Source: Maribacter sp. BPC-D8 (GTDB lineage Bacteria > Bacteroidota > Bacteroidia > Flavobacteriales > Flavobacteriaceae). Taken from it: a stretch of DNA of 64,000 nucleotides. Made by a program: the position numbers and the translations under genes. A model generated the notes under the pieces. It was given only the letters and a program-made list of their open reading frames with translations. It was not told the DNA's origin and did not search any database. The number at the start of each line of letters is the position of its first letter. The stretch's first letter is position 1. The stretch covers positions 2,976,001 to 3,040,000 of the forward strand of contig NZ_CP128187.1 of assembly GCF_035207705.1 (NCBI RefSeq). The letters are read 5' to 3'. Below are positions 1-8,851 of the stretch, piece after piece.

Positions 1-798
1 GCAACAGGTCGATTAAGTAGTAACAATCCGAATTTACAGAACATACCTATTAGAACAGAACGCGGTAGACAAGTAAGAAAAGCATTCGTACCAAGAGATG
101 AGAATTATACTTTATTAGCAGCAGATTACTCACAAATAGAGCTGCGTATTATTGCTGCTTTAAGTGAAGAGACTACAATGATAGAAGCTTTTAAAAATGG
201 AGAGGATATTCACGCATCTACGGCATCAAAAGTATTTAATGTTCCGCTTGAAGAAGTAACTAGAGAACAACGTAGTAATGCCAAGACGGTAAACTTTGGT
301 ATTATATATGGTGTCTCTGCCTTTGGTTTAAGTAACCAAACCGACTTATCAAGAAAAGAAGCGAAAGAATTAATAGACACCTACTACAAGACCTATCCAA
401 AGCTACGGAATTACATGAGCGAGCAAGTTGATTTTGCTCGTGACAATGGCTATGTATCTACCGTTTTAGGTAGAAGAAGATATCTAAAAGACATCAACGG
501 AAGTAACGCCATTGTTCGTGGTGCTGCAGAGCGAAATGCCGTAAACGCACCTATACAAGGTAGTGCTGCAGATATCATTAAAATTGCCATGATCAATATT
601 CATAACAAACTAGAAAAAGGTAATTACAAGTCTAAAATGCTTTTGCAAGTACATGATGAATTGGTATTCGATATCTACAAACCAGAATTAGAAGAATTAC
701 AATCACTCATTAAATCTGAAATGGAAAATGCATATAAAATTGCAGTTCCTTTAGATGTTGAGGTTGGCTTGGGTGAGAATTGGTTGGTTGCACATTAA
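1..798 (+). CDS. polA: DNA polymerase I, C-terminal part (5' end outside window)
   Basis: Replicative repair and Okazaki-fragment polymerase. The frame is open from base 1, so the first 265 residues seen are the palm/fingers end of the protein; the exonuclease domains lie outside the window. Visible family A motifs, numbered from the window edge, are motif A DYSQIELR (catalytic Asp42, steric-gate Glu46), the O-helix of motif B (Arg91, Lys95, Tyr103 in RSNAKTVNFGIIYG) and motif C VHDEL (His218, Asp219, Glu220). The frame ends normally at TAA. An internal ATG at 178 is not the start, because motif A lies upstream of it. The next gene starts 120 bp downstream after a strong hairpin. Identity is certain; length and N-terminal domains cannot be judged. 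Confidence 0.97.
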   Translation, partial: ATGRLSSNNPNLQNIPIRTERGRQVRKAFVPRDENYTLLAADYSQIELRIIAALSEETTMIEAFKNGEDIHASTASKVFNVPLEEVTREQRSNAKTVNFGIIYGVSAFGLSNQTDLSRKEAKELIDTYYKTYPKLRNYMSEQVDFARDNGYVSTVLGRRRYLKDINGSNAIVRGAAERNAVNAPIQGSAADIIKIAMINIHNKLEKGNYKSKMLLQVHDELVFDIYKPELEELQSLIKSEMENAYKIAVPLDVEVGLGENWLVAH

Positions 799-867
799 CA
801 GCCATATTTGTAATATAAAAACCACACATTGTAAGAAACAATTGTAGTATTTTGACGAAAATATTCT

Positions 868-907
868 GTTAACAAAACGCTAATATTTATATTAGTGTTT
901 TGCTAAC
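868..907. terminator. Strong hairpin between polA and the LRR gene
   Basis: Near-perfect inverted repeat: CAAAACGCTAATA (873-885), a 4-nt loop, then TATTAGTGTTTTG (890-902), with one G-U pair. It extends outward through GTTA/TAAC with one mismatch. It is followed by a short ATTTT run and sits 11 nt before the next start codon. It may terminate polA or act as a leader structure; the T-run is weak. Confidence 0.5.
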
Positions 908-918
908 CATATTTTACT

Positions 919-3900
919 ATGATTAAAAACTACACTAGGCTGCTATTGGCTGTTTTCTTTTTGTCTTCAATTACAGGGTTTTCACAAACTAATTACTTAC
1001 AAAATGCCAGCTTTGAAAGTTGGTCAGGAAATCCAGAATCACCCGATAGTTGGAGTATTGCTAACGAAAACGGTATTTCTAAAAGTACTGATACCACAGA
1101 AGGTAACTTTTCCTTAGACTTGGACCTAAACAACACTTTAGTAAATCAAACCATACTTAGCACATGGAACACTAGCGATATAGCTTTGACACCAAACGCT
1201 AACCATACATTTACTTTTGATTACAAGATTAGTACAGAAGCCGGAAACAATCTAAGTGCTTATTTAGATATTGTTAAAGACGAAGGAAGTTATACTATAC
1301 AATACATTCATGAATTTATTCCTCTAGTAAGTGACGGTGCTTGGCATACATATACTTTTGACTTTAATACTGAGATCGAAGAAGATTATGCTTTTGAATT
1401 AATGTTTAGAGCCAATACTAGTCCTGCAAGCTCAATAATAGTTGACAATCTACAAGTTTTGGGTGAAAACACAGCAACCAACACTGACAGAGATGCCTTA
1501 GTTGCACTTTATAACGCCACAGGTGGTGATAATTGGACAACACCCTGGGATTTAAATGCGGATATCAGCACTTGGGCAGGTGTATTGTTAAACTCAGAAA
1601 ATAGGGTTATATCATTAATTTTAGACTCTGATAATTTAATAGGAGAAATACCAAGCGAAATAGGGAACCTTTCTGAATTATATTATCTTAGAATTACTAG
1701 AAATAATATAACTGGAAGTATACCAGCCGAAATTGGCAACCTTAATAAATTAAAAAGCCTTTTTTTATTTCAAAACGAACTAGAAGGCAATCTACCTAGT
1801 TCATTAGGGAATCTATCAGATTTAGAAAATTTGAACCTTGGCTCCAATAACCTTCAAGGTACAATACCAATAGAACTTGGCAATTTAAACTCTATTCAAA
1901 AAATTGATATTGGATATAATCAATTGACCGGATCTATTCCTTCAGCCTTAAGTAATTTAACCACATTAATAGAATTAAACTTTTTCAACAACCAATTAAC
2001 AGGTAATATTCCTCCTGAACTAGGCAACTTGCTAAATCTTCAGAAATTAATTCTAGGAAGTAATGCTATAACTGGAGGAATTCCGGTAGAAATTGGAAAC
2101 CTTACCGAACTAACGGATTTAAACTTACTTTCTACTGAACTAGAACAAACAATACCTTCAGAAATTGGAAACCTATCAAAGCTTCGCTACTTAAGGATAA
2201 CCGGCTCTCATTTTACAGGAAATATACCGCCAGAAATTGGGAATCTAACCCAATTAATAGAAATTCGGCTTAGCCATTGCAATTTATCTGGTTCAATACC
2301 CGAAGAGATTGGTAACCTCACAAATCTTGAGCAACTAGATATAAGTTACAATAATCTAACAGGAAGCATTCCATCGACCATAGGTAATCTTTCAGCATTA
2401 ACAACTATGAGACTTAAAGAAAACAACCTAACAGGAGACTTACCTGTAGAAATTGGCAATCTTATTACATTAGAAGAAATCTATTTAGATCATAATGAAA
2501 TAAGCGGTAGTCTCCCTTCGAGCATTGGCAACCTAAACTCTATTAAAGACATTTGGCTAAATTATAACAATTTTTCAGGTGTAATACCAACAGAAATTGG
2601 AAATCTTGCACAGTTAGAGAGATTATTGATTGACAACAACGAACTTACAGGCACAATACCAAATGAAATCAGCAACTTACTTAAGTTAACATCTTTAGGA
2701 CTTTCATATAATGATATTACTGGTGAAATTCCTGACGGAATTGGAGCATTACCACTATTAGGGGGGTTTGGATGCGACAATTGTAATCTATCGGGCAACG
2801 TGCCAGTATTTAGCTCGAGCGACTCCCCTAATGTTTTCCTTAGGAATAATAATTTTGTTTTTAATAATTTAGTTAATACGGTTGAAAATTCAAATAACGT
2901 TTCATTTAATTTGAGTCCACAGGAAAATTTAGAGAATGTGGAAGAATTAAATATTGAACTTGGTGCACCAATAAACTTAATCATTCCCTCTGCATCACAT
3001 CCAAATAATCAATATCAATGGCGCAAAAATGGCATTAATCTAACAAATGAAACAAATGCGACATTGACTGTAAATTCATCTACAGTGACTGATATTGGCA
3101 CTTATGACTGTGTAATAATTAATTCTAGCATTCCAACCTTAAAATTATACAGAAATTTGGTTACCATTAATATTAATGGCGTCGATGGTGAAGCCGATGA
3201 TGACAACGATGGTGTTAAAAACTCTAATGATTCCTGCCCAAATACCAGCCCAGGCTTTTATGTTGACGAAAGTGGATGTGCCGCAAGTCAAATAGATGAC
3301 GACAACGACGGTATTGATAATACAATTGATATTTGCCCTAACACCCCTAATGGTGATAGTGTAAATGGATTTGGTTGTTCTGAAAATCAATTATCCGATA
3401 ACGATGATGATAATGACGGCGTACCTAATAACCTTGATGTTTGTGAGAATACACCAATTGGCGCAGTAACTGGTGCTACTGGTTGTAGCTATCAAGACAT
3501 TTTAGTACCAAAACCAGATGATTTTACTGCAAAAGCTACGAGCACTTCTTGCCCTGACACCGCAAACGGGATGCTTACTGTTGAGTTTAAAGTTAATCAA
3601 ACACATATATTAGTGATAACAGGTCCGAATAATTTTTCTGCTAATTATACGCAACAAAACGGAAGTACACTTATGGTTACTGATCTGGAACCGGGTTCAT
3701 ATAACATTATTGCTAATTCAGAAATCGGTCGATTAGCTGGCGCACCCAATGTTGAATTCAGTTTGAATATTGAAACTCCCGAAGAATTTATTTCTGGTAA
3801 AACCGTTATAGACCACACCGCTAAAAAAGCAAGTATTGTAGTTTCTGGCAGTAAAAATTACGAGGTTTTGGTAAATGACAAAGTATACACCTTTGAAGTT

Positions 3901-4251
3901 GACAATATTGATAATCAGGAATTATCATTTCCGCTAGATAAAGGAGCTAATGTTATTTCTATAGAAACCGATAAAATTTGCCAAGGTGTTTTTATTGACA
4001 ATGTGGTTATCAGTAATGCTATTTTAACTCCAAACCCGGTGGCTGATATGTTACGAGTTGAAGGCTTAGACATAATGAATAATGTTCAAGTTATCTTATC
4101 AAACATAAGCGGAGTCACATCACTACAAGAAAGCCGACAAATAAATAACGGCACATTAGAAATGAATATTTCTAACCTTTCTCCTGGCATCTATATGTTA
4201 ACAATTGCAGATGGAGATAAAGAAATCAATTTAAAATTTGTAAAAAAATGA
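919..4251 (+). CDS. T9SS-secreted leucine-rich-repeat surface protein
   Basis: Predicted exported adhesin of 1110 residues. Domains in order: signal peptide (about 1-22, ending GFSQ), a jelly-roll carbohydrate-binding-like domain (about 25-180, ending in SSIIVDNLQV), an LRR cap with the GGDNWT motif (about 190-243), sixteen consecutive 24-residue plant-type LRRs (244-627, pattern IPxEIGNLxxL..NxLTGx), an Ig-like segment (about 690-750, ending in a Tyr-Asp-Cys motif), three thrombospondin type-3 calcium-binding repeats of DDDNDGxxN type (about 754-855), and a C-terminal T9SS type A sorting domain (about 1035-1110, starting near LTPNPV and ending LKFVKK). The T9SS domain implies cleavage and attachment or release at the cell surface. 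Its stop overlaps the next start by 4 nt, so the two are probably co-translated. Ligand unknown. Confidence 0.9.
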   Translation: MIKNYTRLLLAVFFLSSITGFSQTNYLQNASFESWSGNPESPDSWSIANENGISKSTDTTEGNFSLDLDLNNTLVNQTILSTWNTSDIALTPNANHTFTFDYKISTEAGNNLSAYLDIVKDEGSYTIQYIHEFIPLVSDGAWHTYTFDFNTEIEEDYAFELMFRANTSPASSIIVDNLQVLGENTATNTDRDALVALYNATGGDNWTTPWDLNADISTWAGVLLNSENRVISLILDSDNLIGEIPSEIGNLSELYYLRITRNNITGSIPAEIGNLNKLKSLFLFQNELEGNLPSSLGNLSDLENLNLGSNNLQGTIPIELGNLNSIQKIDIGYNQLTGSIPSALSNLTTLIELNFFNNQLTGNIPPELGNLLNLQKLILGSNAITGGIPVEIGNLTELTDLNLLSTELEQTIPSEIGNLSKLRYLRITGSHFTGNIPPEIGNLTQLIEIRLSHCNLSGSIPEEIGNLTNLEQLDISYNNLTGSIPSTIGNLSALTTMRLKENNLTGDLPVEIGNLITLEEIYLDHNEISGSLPSSIGNLNSIKDIWLNYNNFSGVIPTEIGNLAQLERLLIDNNELTGTIPNEISNLLKLTSLGLSYNDITGEIPDGIGALPLLGGFGCDNCNLSGNVPVFSSSDSPNVFLRNNNFVFNNLVNTVENSNNVSFNLSPQENLENVEELNIELGAPINLIIPSASHPNNQYQWRKNGINLTNETNATLTVNSSTVTDIGTYDCVIINSSIPTLKLYRNLVTININGVDGEADDDNDGVKNSNDSCPNTSPGFYVDESGCAASQIDDDNDGIDNTIDICPNTPNGDSVNGFGCSENQLSDNDDDNDGVPNNLDVCENTPIGAVTGATGCSYQDILVPKPDDFTAKATSTSCPDTANGMLTVEFKVNQTHILVITGPNNFSANYTQQNGSTLMVTDLEPGSYNIIANSEIGRLAGAPNVEFSLNIETPEEFISGKTVIDHTAKKASIVVSGSKNYEVLVNDKVYTFEVDNIDNQELSFPLDKGANVISIETDKICQGVFIDNVVISNAILTPNPVADMLRVEGLDIMNNVQVILSNISGVTSLQESRQINNGTLEMNISNLSPGIYMLTIADGDKEINLKFVKK
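1648..2799 (+). repeat. 16 tandem 72-bp repeats encoding 24-residue LRRs
   Basis: Sixteen in-frame units of exactly 72 bp, each encoding a 24-residue LRR beginning IP or LP and carrying a GNL/SNL turn. No unit departs from 24 residues, and the array ends abruptly at VPVF. The DNA copies are diverged, so this is an old, selected protein repeat rather than a recent expansion. Confidence 0.9.
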
Positions 4252-4916
4252 GATTAGCTATAAAATTAATTTTTGTGATACTACTAGTTACTTCTTGCGG
4301 AGGCAAGGATAGTGATAACCCAACGACACCTGAAGAAAAAGTATTAGGTGATTTCAATCTTGTTTTCCCTGACAATAATTTAATTTGCACGGAGGGTGAA
4401 GACAATGGTACCGATGGGATAAATATAGAATTTCAATGGTCAGCCTCAACCAATGCAACTTCTTATGAACTAGAAATTACCAATCAAGAAACAAATTCTA
4501 CCGACACAAGAACTGTAACTACAACATCACTTGCTGTAGGTCTGCCTAAAGGCACTCAATTTTCATGGGGCGTAACTGCTATTTTGGGTTCAAAAACACT
4601 ACCGAGTGATTCATGGAACTTCTATTCAGAAGGCACAAGTACTGAGAACTTTGCTCCTTTTCCTGCAGAAATTAGTATTTCAGATAATGGTGATGGTACG
4701 GTAATCGTTTCTTGGGTAGGTGAAGATTTAGATGATGATTTGGTTAATTATGATGTGTATATCGGTACCTCAGGTAACTTAGAATTAATTCTTGAGAATA
4801 CGACTAATGAAAACACCACTTACAATATTACAGCTGAGGAGCAATATATTGTTGAAATAGTATCTAAAGATAGCAATGACAATACATCTACCAGTAGAAC
4901 CTATTTCACATTTTAG
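4248..4916 (+). CDS. Lipoprotein with two fibronectin-III-like domains
   Basis: 222 residues. The N-terminus MRLAIKLIFVILLVTSCGG is a lipoprotein signal with lipobox Cys17. Two beta-sandwich stretches follow: about 48-125 (FQWSASTNATSYELEI ... WNFYSEG, fibronectin-III/Ig-like) and about 135-222 (VIVSWVGEDLDDDLVNYDVYIG ... SRTYF). The ATG overlaps the stop of the LRR gene in an ATGA junction, a sign of translational coupling, so it is probably a membrane-anchored partner of the LRR protein. No catalytic motif is visible. Function is unknown; a periplasmic or surface accessory protein is the most economical reading. Confidence 0.75.
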   Translation: MRLAIKLIFVILLVTSCGGKDSDNPTTPEEKVLGDFNLVFPDNNLICTEGEDNGTDGINIEFQWSASTNATSYELEITNQETNSTDTRTVTTTSLAVGLPKGTQFSWGVTAILGSKTLPSDSWNFYSEGTSTENFAPFPAEISISDNGDGTVIVSWVGEDLDDDLVNYDVYIGTSGNLELILENTTNENTTYNITAEEQYIVEIVSKDSNDNTSTSRTYFTF

Positions 4917-4968
4917 AAAGTTAAAGTTTATTTAAAGAAAGACGAAAAGGTATTTTATAAACGTTAGC

Positions 4969-5002
4969 ATATAGCGTACTTCTACTATGAGGTACGCTAT
5001 AT
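4969..5002 (+). promoter_or_regulatory. Perfect 11-bp hairpin just before a start codon
   Basis: ATATAGCGTAC (4969-4979) pairs perfectly with GTACGCTATAT (4992-5002) around a 12-nt loop. The 3' arm ends 3 nt before the ATG at 5006. The T-run after it is short (TTTT). It could terminate the upstream LRR-lipoprotein transcript or, if transcribed with the next gene, restrict ribosome access. Confidence 0.55.
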
Positions 5003-5005
5003 TTT

Positions 5006-5317
5006 ATGAAACGCATTTTTCTCATATTACTTTTCATCATCTTTAGTGCAACACAGTTGTGCGCACAAGATGCGGAAAGTACCATAAAAGTGTTTCCTAA
5101 CCCGGCAACGAATGTTATTAATGTCTTAGGACTCAAAAATGATTCGAATGCGGCTATAAGCATCAGAGATAGCTACGGAACCCAAATTATCTATCACCAA
5201 TGGGATATTAAAAGAAACTCGCTTAACATACCCGTTTTCAATCTTGAGAAAGGTTTATACATGATTACGATACAATCAGAGCATCAAAATGTAAAAGCTA
5301 AATTTATCAAGCAATAA
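5006..5317 (+). CDS. Small secreted protein consisting mainly of a T9SS sorting domain
   Basis: 103 residues: a signal peptide (about 1-21, ending LCAQ) followed almost at once by a T9SS type A C-terminal domain (about 27-103: IKVFPNPATNVINV ... LEKGLYMITIQSEHQ ... AKFIKQ). No cargo domain lies between them. Such CTD-only proteins could compete for, or help organise, the T9SS sorting machinery, or could be the remnant of a longer gene that lost its cargo. The preceding hairpin ends 3 nt from the ATG. The gene is convergent with the lipocalin-like gene. Confident as a coding gene, unsure of the role. Confidence 0.75.
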   Translation: MKRIFLILLFIIFSATQLCAQDAESTIKVFPNPATNVINVLGLKNDSNAAISIRDSYGTQIIYHQWDIKRNSLNIPVFNLEKGLYMITIQSEHQNVKAKFIKQ

Positions 5318-5343
5318 AAAACCCTCACAATAAATGCAAGGGT
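5316..5343 (-). terminator. Rho-independent terminator of the lipocalin-like gene
   Basis: On the minus strand a 9-bp stem (ACCCTTGCA / TGTGAGGGT, two G-U pairs) is followed by a T-run, the complement of the A-tract at 5316-5320. It lies 29 nt past the stop of the minus-strand gene and overlaps the end of the convergent small T9SS gene. Confidence 0.7.
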
Positions 5344-5371
5344 CAATTCTTTAAATATCATTTTAGCTCTA

Positions 5372-5881
5372 TTATAATCGCTTCACAAAAATCAATTGTC
5401 CGTCTTCAGAGAAATTAGGAATATCAAGATCTGCCGCATCAACTGTCATTACGTTGCCTTCTATAGTGACACCAATAGCTAACTCTTCACCATCTTCATC
5501 TATCGTCGTTACAGTTTCACCATCAAAAGTATAGGTACTTGCGTTTGTATCAGATTCTGTTGGACAAGGAATATCTAAACCATCTGCCGTAGCGTTAACT
5601 TCTACATAATTAGCAGAATTAGATGCTATAGCACTTAGATCCTCATTAAATTGTAATGTAATAATGTAGCAATCTTTATTAGAAAGGAAATCTAAAATTT
5701 GTTTTCCAAACTTAACATCATCACTTGCTGTTTCATTATCTATAGTAAGTTCAGTAGCATCCCATGTGCCAACTATGGCAGTCTTATTAATTTCCGCTTC
5801 CGATTCAGTTTCATCTTTATCAGAGCTACAAGAAACTAAGGCTAACACCATAGCTGCACTAAGTAAAATACGTTTATACAT
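5372..5881 (-). CDS. Lipocalin-like lipoprotein
   Basis: 169 residues. The signal MYKRILLSAAMVLALVSCSS has lipobox Cys19, then an acidic linker (about 21-33). A lipocalin-like segment follows, beginning IVGTWDATELTIDN and containing alternating strands such as YIITLQFNEDLSAIA and YTFDGETVTTID. This matches the small lipocalin-like/DUF4923-type lipoproteins common in Flavobacteriaceae. Ligand and function are unknown. It is a single gene with its own terminator, transcribed away from the DUF5916 gene's 3' end. It starts at the ATG just before the hydrophobic signal. Confidence 0.75.
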   Translation of the reverse strand: MYKRILLSAAMVLALVSCSSDKDETESEAEINKTAIVGTWDATELTIDNETASDDVKFGKQILDFLSNKDCYIITLQFNEDLSAIASNSANYVEVNATADGLDIPCPTESDTNASTYTFDGETVTTIDEDGEELAIGVTIEGNVMTVDAADLDIPNFSEDGQLIFVKRL

Positions 5882-5974
5882 TGTTTAGTTTTTTTGGTTG
5901 TACAAGCATAAAAACGAAAAAATCAACTTATTATTTCATACCTACACAAACTGCTAGCTAATAAAAACAAGTGC

Positions 5975-8605
5975 TTACAGTATAAACCGATAGGTTGCTT
6001 TCAGCAAAAACGTATTATCTTTCTTCTGACCTAAAATTTGTTGATCAAAATTTCTACCTAATGTTTCACTTGGGTTCCCTGCCCCCACAACGCCTTGCGA
6101 CCATACCAAAAAGATTTCTGAACCAGGCACATATTCCCATCTAAGCACCAAATTTGATCTAAACTGAACATATGAAAAATCTGGATTCTCAATCTGATAA
6201 TCTGTAGTTCCGTCAAAATCTTCATCTATTAAATAATTATCAGTACTAGTAGATTGCGAAATTTGATTGTCTGAAAATAAGGTTACCCGCTCATTCAGCT
6301 TTTCTGCAATAGGGTTGTTCACATAATTAAAATCGGTATATGTACCTCTAGAAATAAATGGCTCACCATAATACTGAATAGATAAATTCGGGTTTATACT
6401 ATAATTAAAACGAATAGAAGTACTAAAGGTTTTTTGATCAATATTGCCGGTAATATATCTCGCATCGCCATTAAAACTGGTTTCGGTAACGTACTGCGTT
6501 TTATTCGGATTCTCTTCAAATTCAGAAGAAATAGACAGGTTGAAAGCATCGAAAGGTTGATAGTACAACCTAAAAACATAACGTGCTAACGAGAAGTTAT
6601 TTTCGGCTGCCTGGCTATTTACATAACCTAGGGTAAAACTCAATTTCTTTCTACTATCAGAACCGAAGAATAGATATGCAAAATTCTCGTCAGACCAGCG
6701 CCAACGTGGTCCGCCACGAAGTACGGTATTAGAAAATATACGTGGTTTATGGGCTGCACCAACTTCTGTCCACCAATTGTTTTTATAATTTATAAAGCCT
6801 TCAAATTGATATTGAATTCTATTGTAATTACCCTCAAAATCATAAGTAGAATTCTGACTTAACTCTATATTGGCTTTTCTATAAAAATTAGTAGGTTTTA
6901 TAAACAATCTACTTACTGAAGCCGTTTGTTTTATTTCATCTGCCTGTCTTAAAAATCCGATATCGTTCAGTTCCAATTCGGGTGAGCGCCAAATGACTCC
7001 GCCATCATACCTCCAATTTCCACCGCCTGCTTTACCTACTTCTAACTTTCCGCCTGTACCCGTAAGTGATGTTCTACTTTCATCAACAGAAACATGACCC
7101 GCATCTACTCTTTGAAATAAATGAGTAATACTATTTTGTGTTCGTGCTATTGCTTCTTCGCTACCCGTAACGTGACTACCTACTATATTACCTTCAACAT
7201 AATAATTTCTATTCTTCCAATTATGTTTAAAATCTAAACCACCAGTATATGCGCCACTTCTTAAAAACTCAAGATGATCAGGTAAATTTCTATTAGTTGC
7301 AGTAAATATGCCGCCTAAATAAGAATTTCTTTCATTGAAATCTTTTTGCACTCTACCCACAATATAGTTGGTTAAAGGCTCTACTAGTTCTGATCTTTTA
7401 TTACCAGCAACATCTTGGATGTCTGCGTACATTTTACCAGTAACACTTTCTAACAAGCCCAAAGACCATCCGTTTTTTGTCTTACCAGAAAATTTTGCCG
7501 CGCCAAGTATTGTAGAATTGGTAGGTTGATCAACAAATTCATTATCTGTAATATCTGCATACCCTTGCGGACTTCTACCTATTCTTCTACTATAAAAAAC
7601 ATTGTCGTTACCATCAGCAAACTCATAGTCGAATATATTTTTGTTTTCAATAAAAAAAGGTCTTCGTTCTTCGAAAAATATTTGAAATCCGTCTAATGCA
7701 ATTGCACCTGGATCAGCATCTACTTGTCCGAAATCTGGGTTGACCGTTAAATCTAGCGTCAAGTCATTCGTCAGCCCGATTTTAGCATCTAAACCTGCAT
7801 TGAGAATATAATCTTTACCATCTCTAAAAGGGTTGCCGGCTTCAGATGGATAGCTATCAAACTGATTCACTAAAAACGGTTGAATCTCTAATTGTTTTTG
7901 CGGTTCAATATTTTTTAAACCGTTCAACCTACCAAATTCACTTACCCAACCAGGTGCTTCTAAAGAAATTGGCTGCCAAATAGAGCGTTCTTCTCCTCTA
8001 AAATATCTTCTGTGAATTTGAAGTCCCCAAACCTGTTCTTCAGCAACACCAAACTTCAATTGACTAAACGGAATTTTCATTTCTGCGGTCCATCCTTCTT
8101 CATCAATATTTGAAGCGGTATACCAAATTGGGTTCCAGCTGGCATCCCAAAAATCACCATTTCGAGAAATAAATTCATCACCCTTTACCCCTGCTGCCGA
8201 AACATTAAATGAAAAAGCGGTTCTTTTATCATTATAACTATCAATATTAATCTCTATCCAATCTCCAGAAAAATTATCTCTTCGAGCAAGTCGTTTTTCT
8301 ATTTTATCAGGTATACTATCATAACAACGAATACCTACGTAAAGAAATTTAGCATCGTATGCGATTTTAAATTTTGTTCGCTGACTTGCTTCTTTACCAT
8401 TATTTGGCTCAAAAACAGTAAAATCATCATCCCATATAATATTTTCCCATGCTTTATCAGACAATTCGCCATCAATAGTAATTTCATTACCTAATGAAAG
8501 TTGCACAGTATTATATTCCCTTTGTACCTTTACAGAATCGTTTTGAGCCACTACTGTCGCTGATAGTAAAAGAAATAGGATACTATTGAATAAGCATTTA
8601 CCCAT
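5975..8605 (-). CDS. DUF5916 outer-membrane protein with CBM9-like domain
   Basis: 876 residues from the ATG at 8605, chosen because MGKCLFNSILFLLLSATVVAQ is a clean signal peptide; an upstream in-frame ATG at 8650 would add 15 residues ahead of it. The N-terminal part (about 30-220) resembles carbohydrate-binding family 9 (ITIDGELSDKAWENIIWDDDF ... WTAEMKIPFSQLKFG). The rest is DUF5916 (RRPFFIENKNIFDYEF ... SPQGYADI), rich in amphipathic strands and ending in an aromatic LLKATYRFIL terminus typical of outer-membrane barrels. The family is widespread in Bacteroidota and has no settled function; uptake or surface binding of glycans is an inference. Confidence 0.88.
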   Translation of the reverse strand: MGKCLFNSILFLLLSATVVAQNDSVKVQREYNTVQLSLGNEITIDGELSDKAWENIIWDDDFTVFEPNNGKEASQRTKFKIAYDAKFLYVGIRCYDSIPDKIEKRLARRDNFSGDWIEINIDSYNDKRTAFSFNVSAAGVKGDEFISRNGDFWDASWNPIWYTASNIDEEGWTAEMKIPFSQLKFGVAEEQVWGLQIHRRYFRGEERSIWQPISLEAPGWVSEFGRLNGLKNIEPQKQLEIQPFLVNQFDSYPSEAGNPFRDGKDYILNAGLDAKIGLTNDLTLDLTVNPDFGQVDADPGAIALDGFQIFFEERRPFFIENKNIFDYEFADGNDNVFYSRRIGRSPQGYADITDNEFVDQPTNSTILGAAKFSGKTKNGWSLGLLESVTGKMYADIQDVAGNKRSELVEPLTNYIVGRVQKDFNERNSYLGGIFTATNRNLPDHLEFLRSGAYTGGLDFKHNWKNRNYYVEGNIVGSHVTGSEEAIARTQNSITHLFQRVDAGHVSVDESRTSLTGTGGKLEVGKAGGGNWRYDGGVIWRSPELELNDIGFLRQADEIKQTASVSRLFIKPTNFYRKANIELSQNSTYDFEGNYNRIQYQFEGFINYKNNWWTEVGAAHKPRIFSNTVLRGGPRWRWSDENFAYLFFGSDSRKKLSFTLGYVNSQAAENNFSLARYVFRLYYQPFDAFNLSISSEFEENPNKTQYVTETSFNGDARYITGNIDQKTFSTSIRFNYSINPNLSIQYYGEPFISRGTYTDFNYVNNPIAEKLNERVTLFSDNQISQSTSTDNYLIDEDFDGTTDYQIENPDFSYVQFRSNLVLRWEYVPGSEIFLVWSQGVVGAGNPSETLGRNFDQQILGQKKDNTFLLKATYRFIL

Positions 8606-8772
8606 AATCGTAAGTTCTTTGGTTGATTGTTTTAATATTAGAAGAGACATTAAAGAATTGTAAATGTTACAGAAATAGTAATAAAATCAATAAGTTTAAC
8701 AGTATCTCAATAGTAGTAAAGTAGAAAGATTTCGCATTTATTGAAAAAATGTGAAAAAATAAGAAACAAGTA

Positions 8773-8803
8773 TTTGCAATTCAACTTAATAATTGTAGAT
8801 TTG
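8773..8803 (+). promoter_or_regulatory. Bacteroidota sigma-A promoter for rplM-rpsI
   Basis: A perfect match to the Bacteroidota consensus: TTTG at 8773-8776, exactly 19 nt, then TAGATTTG at 8796-8803. Transcription would begin a few bases downstream, giving a leader of about 40 nt before the GTG start at 8852. Confidence 0.85.
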
Positions 8804-8851
8804 CAGCCCCTTTCTAGGGATTGATTAAAATAATAGTTAAAAATAGCAGTA

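Noticed and set aside
1648-2799. Regularly spaced repeats that might suggest a CRISPR array
   Set aside because: The 72-bp period is in-frame protein repeat with diverged copies and no constant repeat/variable spacer structure.
2562-3390. Two minus-strand ORFs inside the LRR gene
   Set aside because: Shadows of the repeat and TSP3 coding sequence; sequence is compositionally odd and has no domain.
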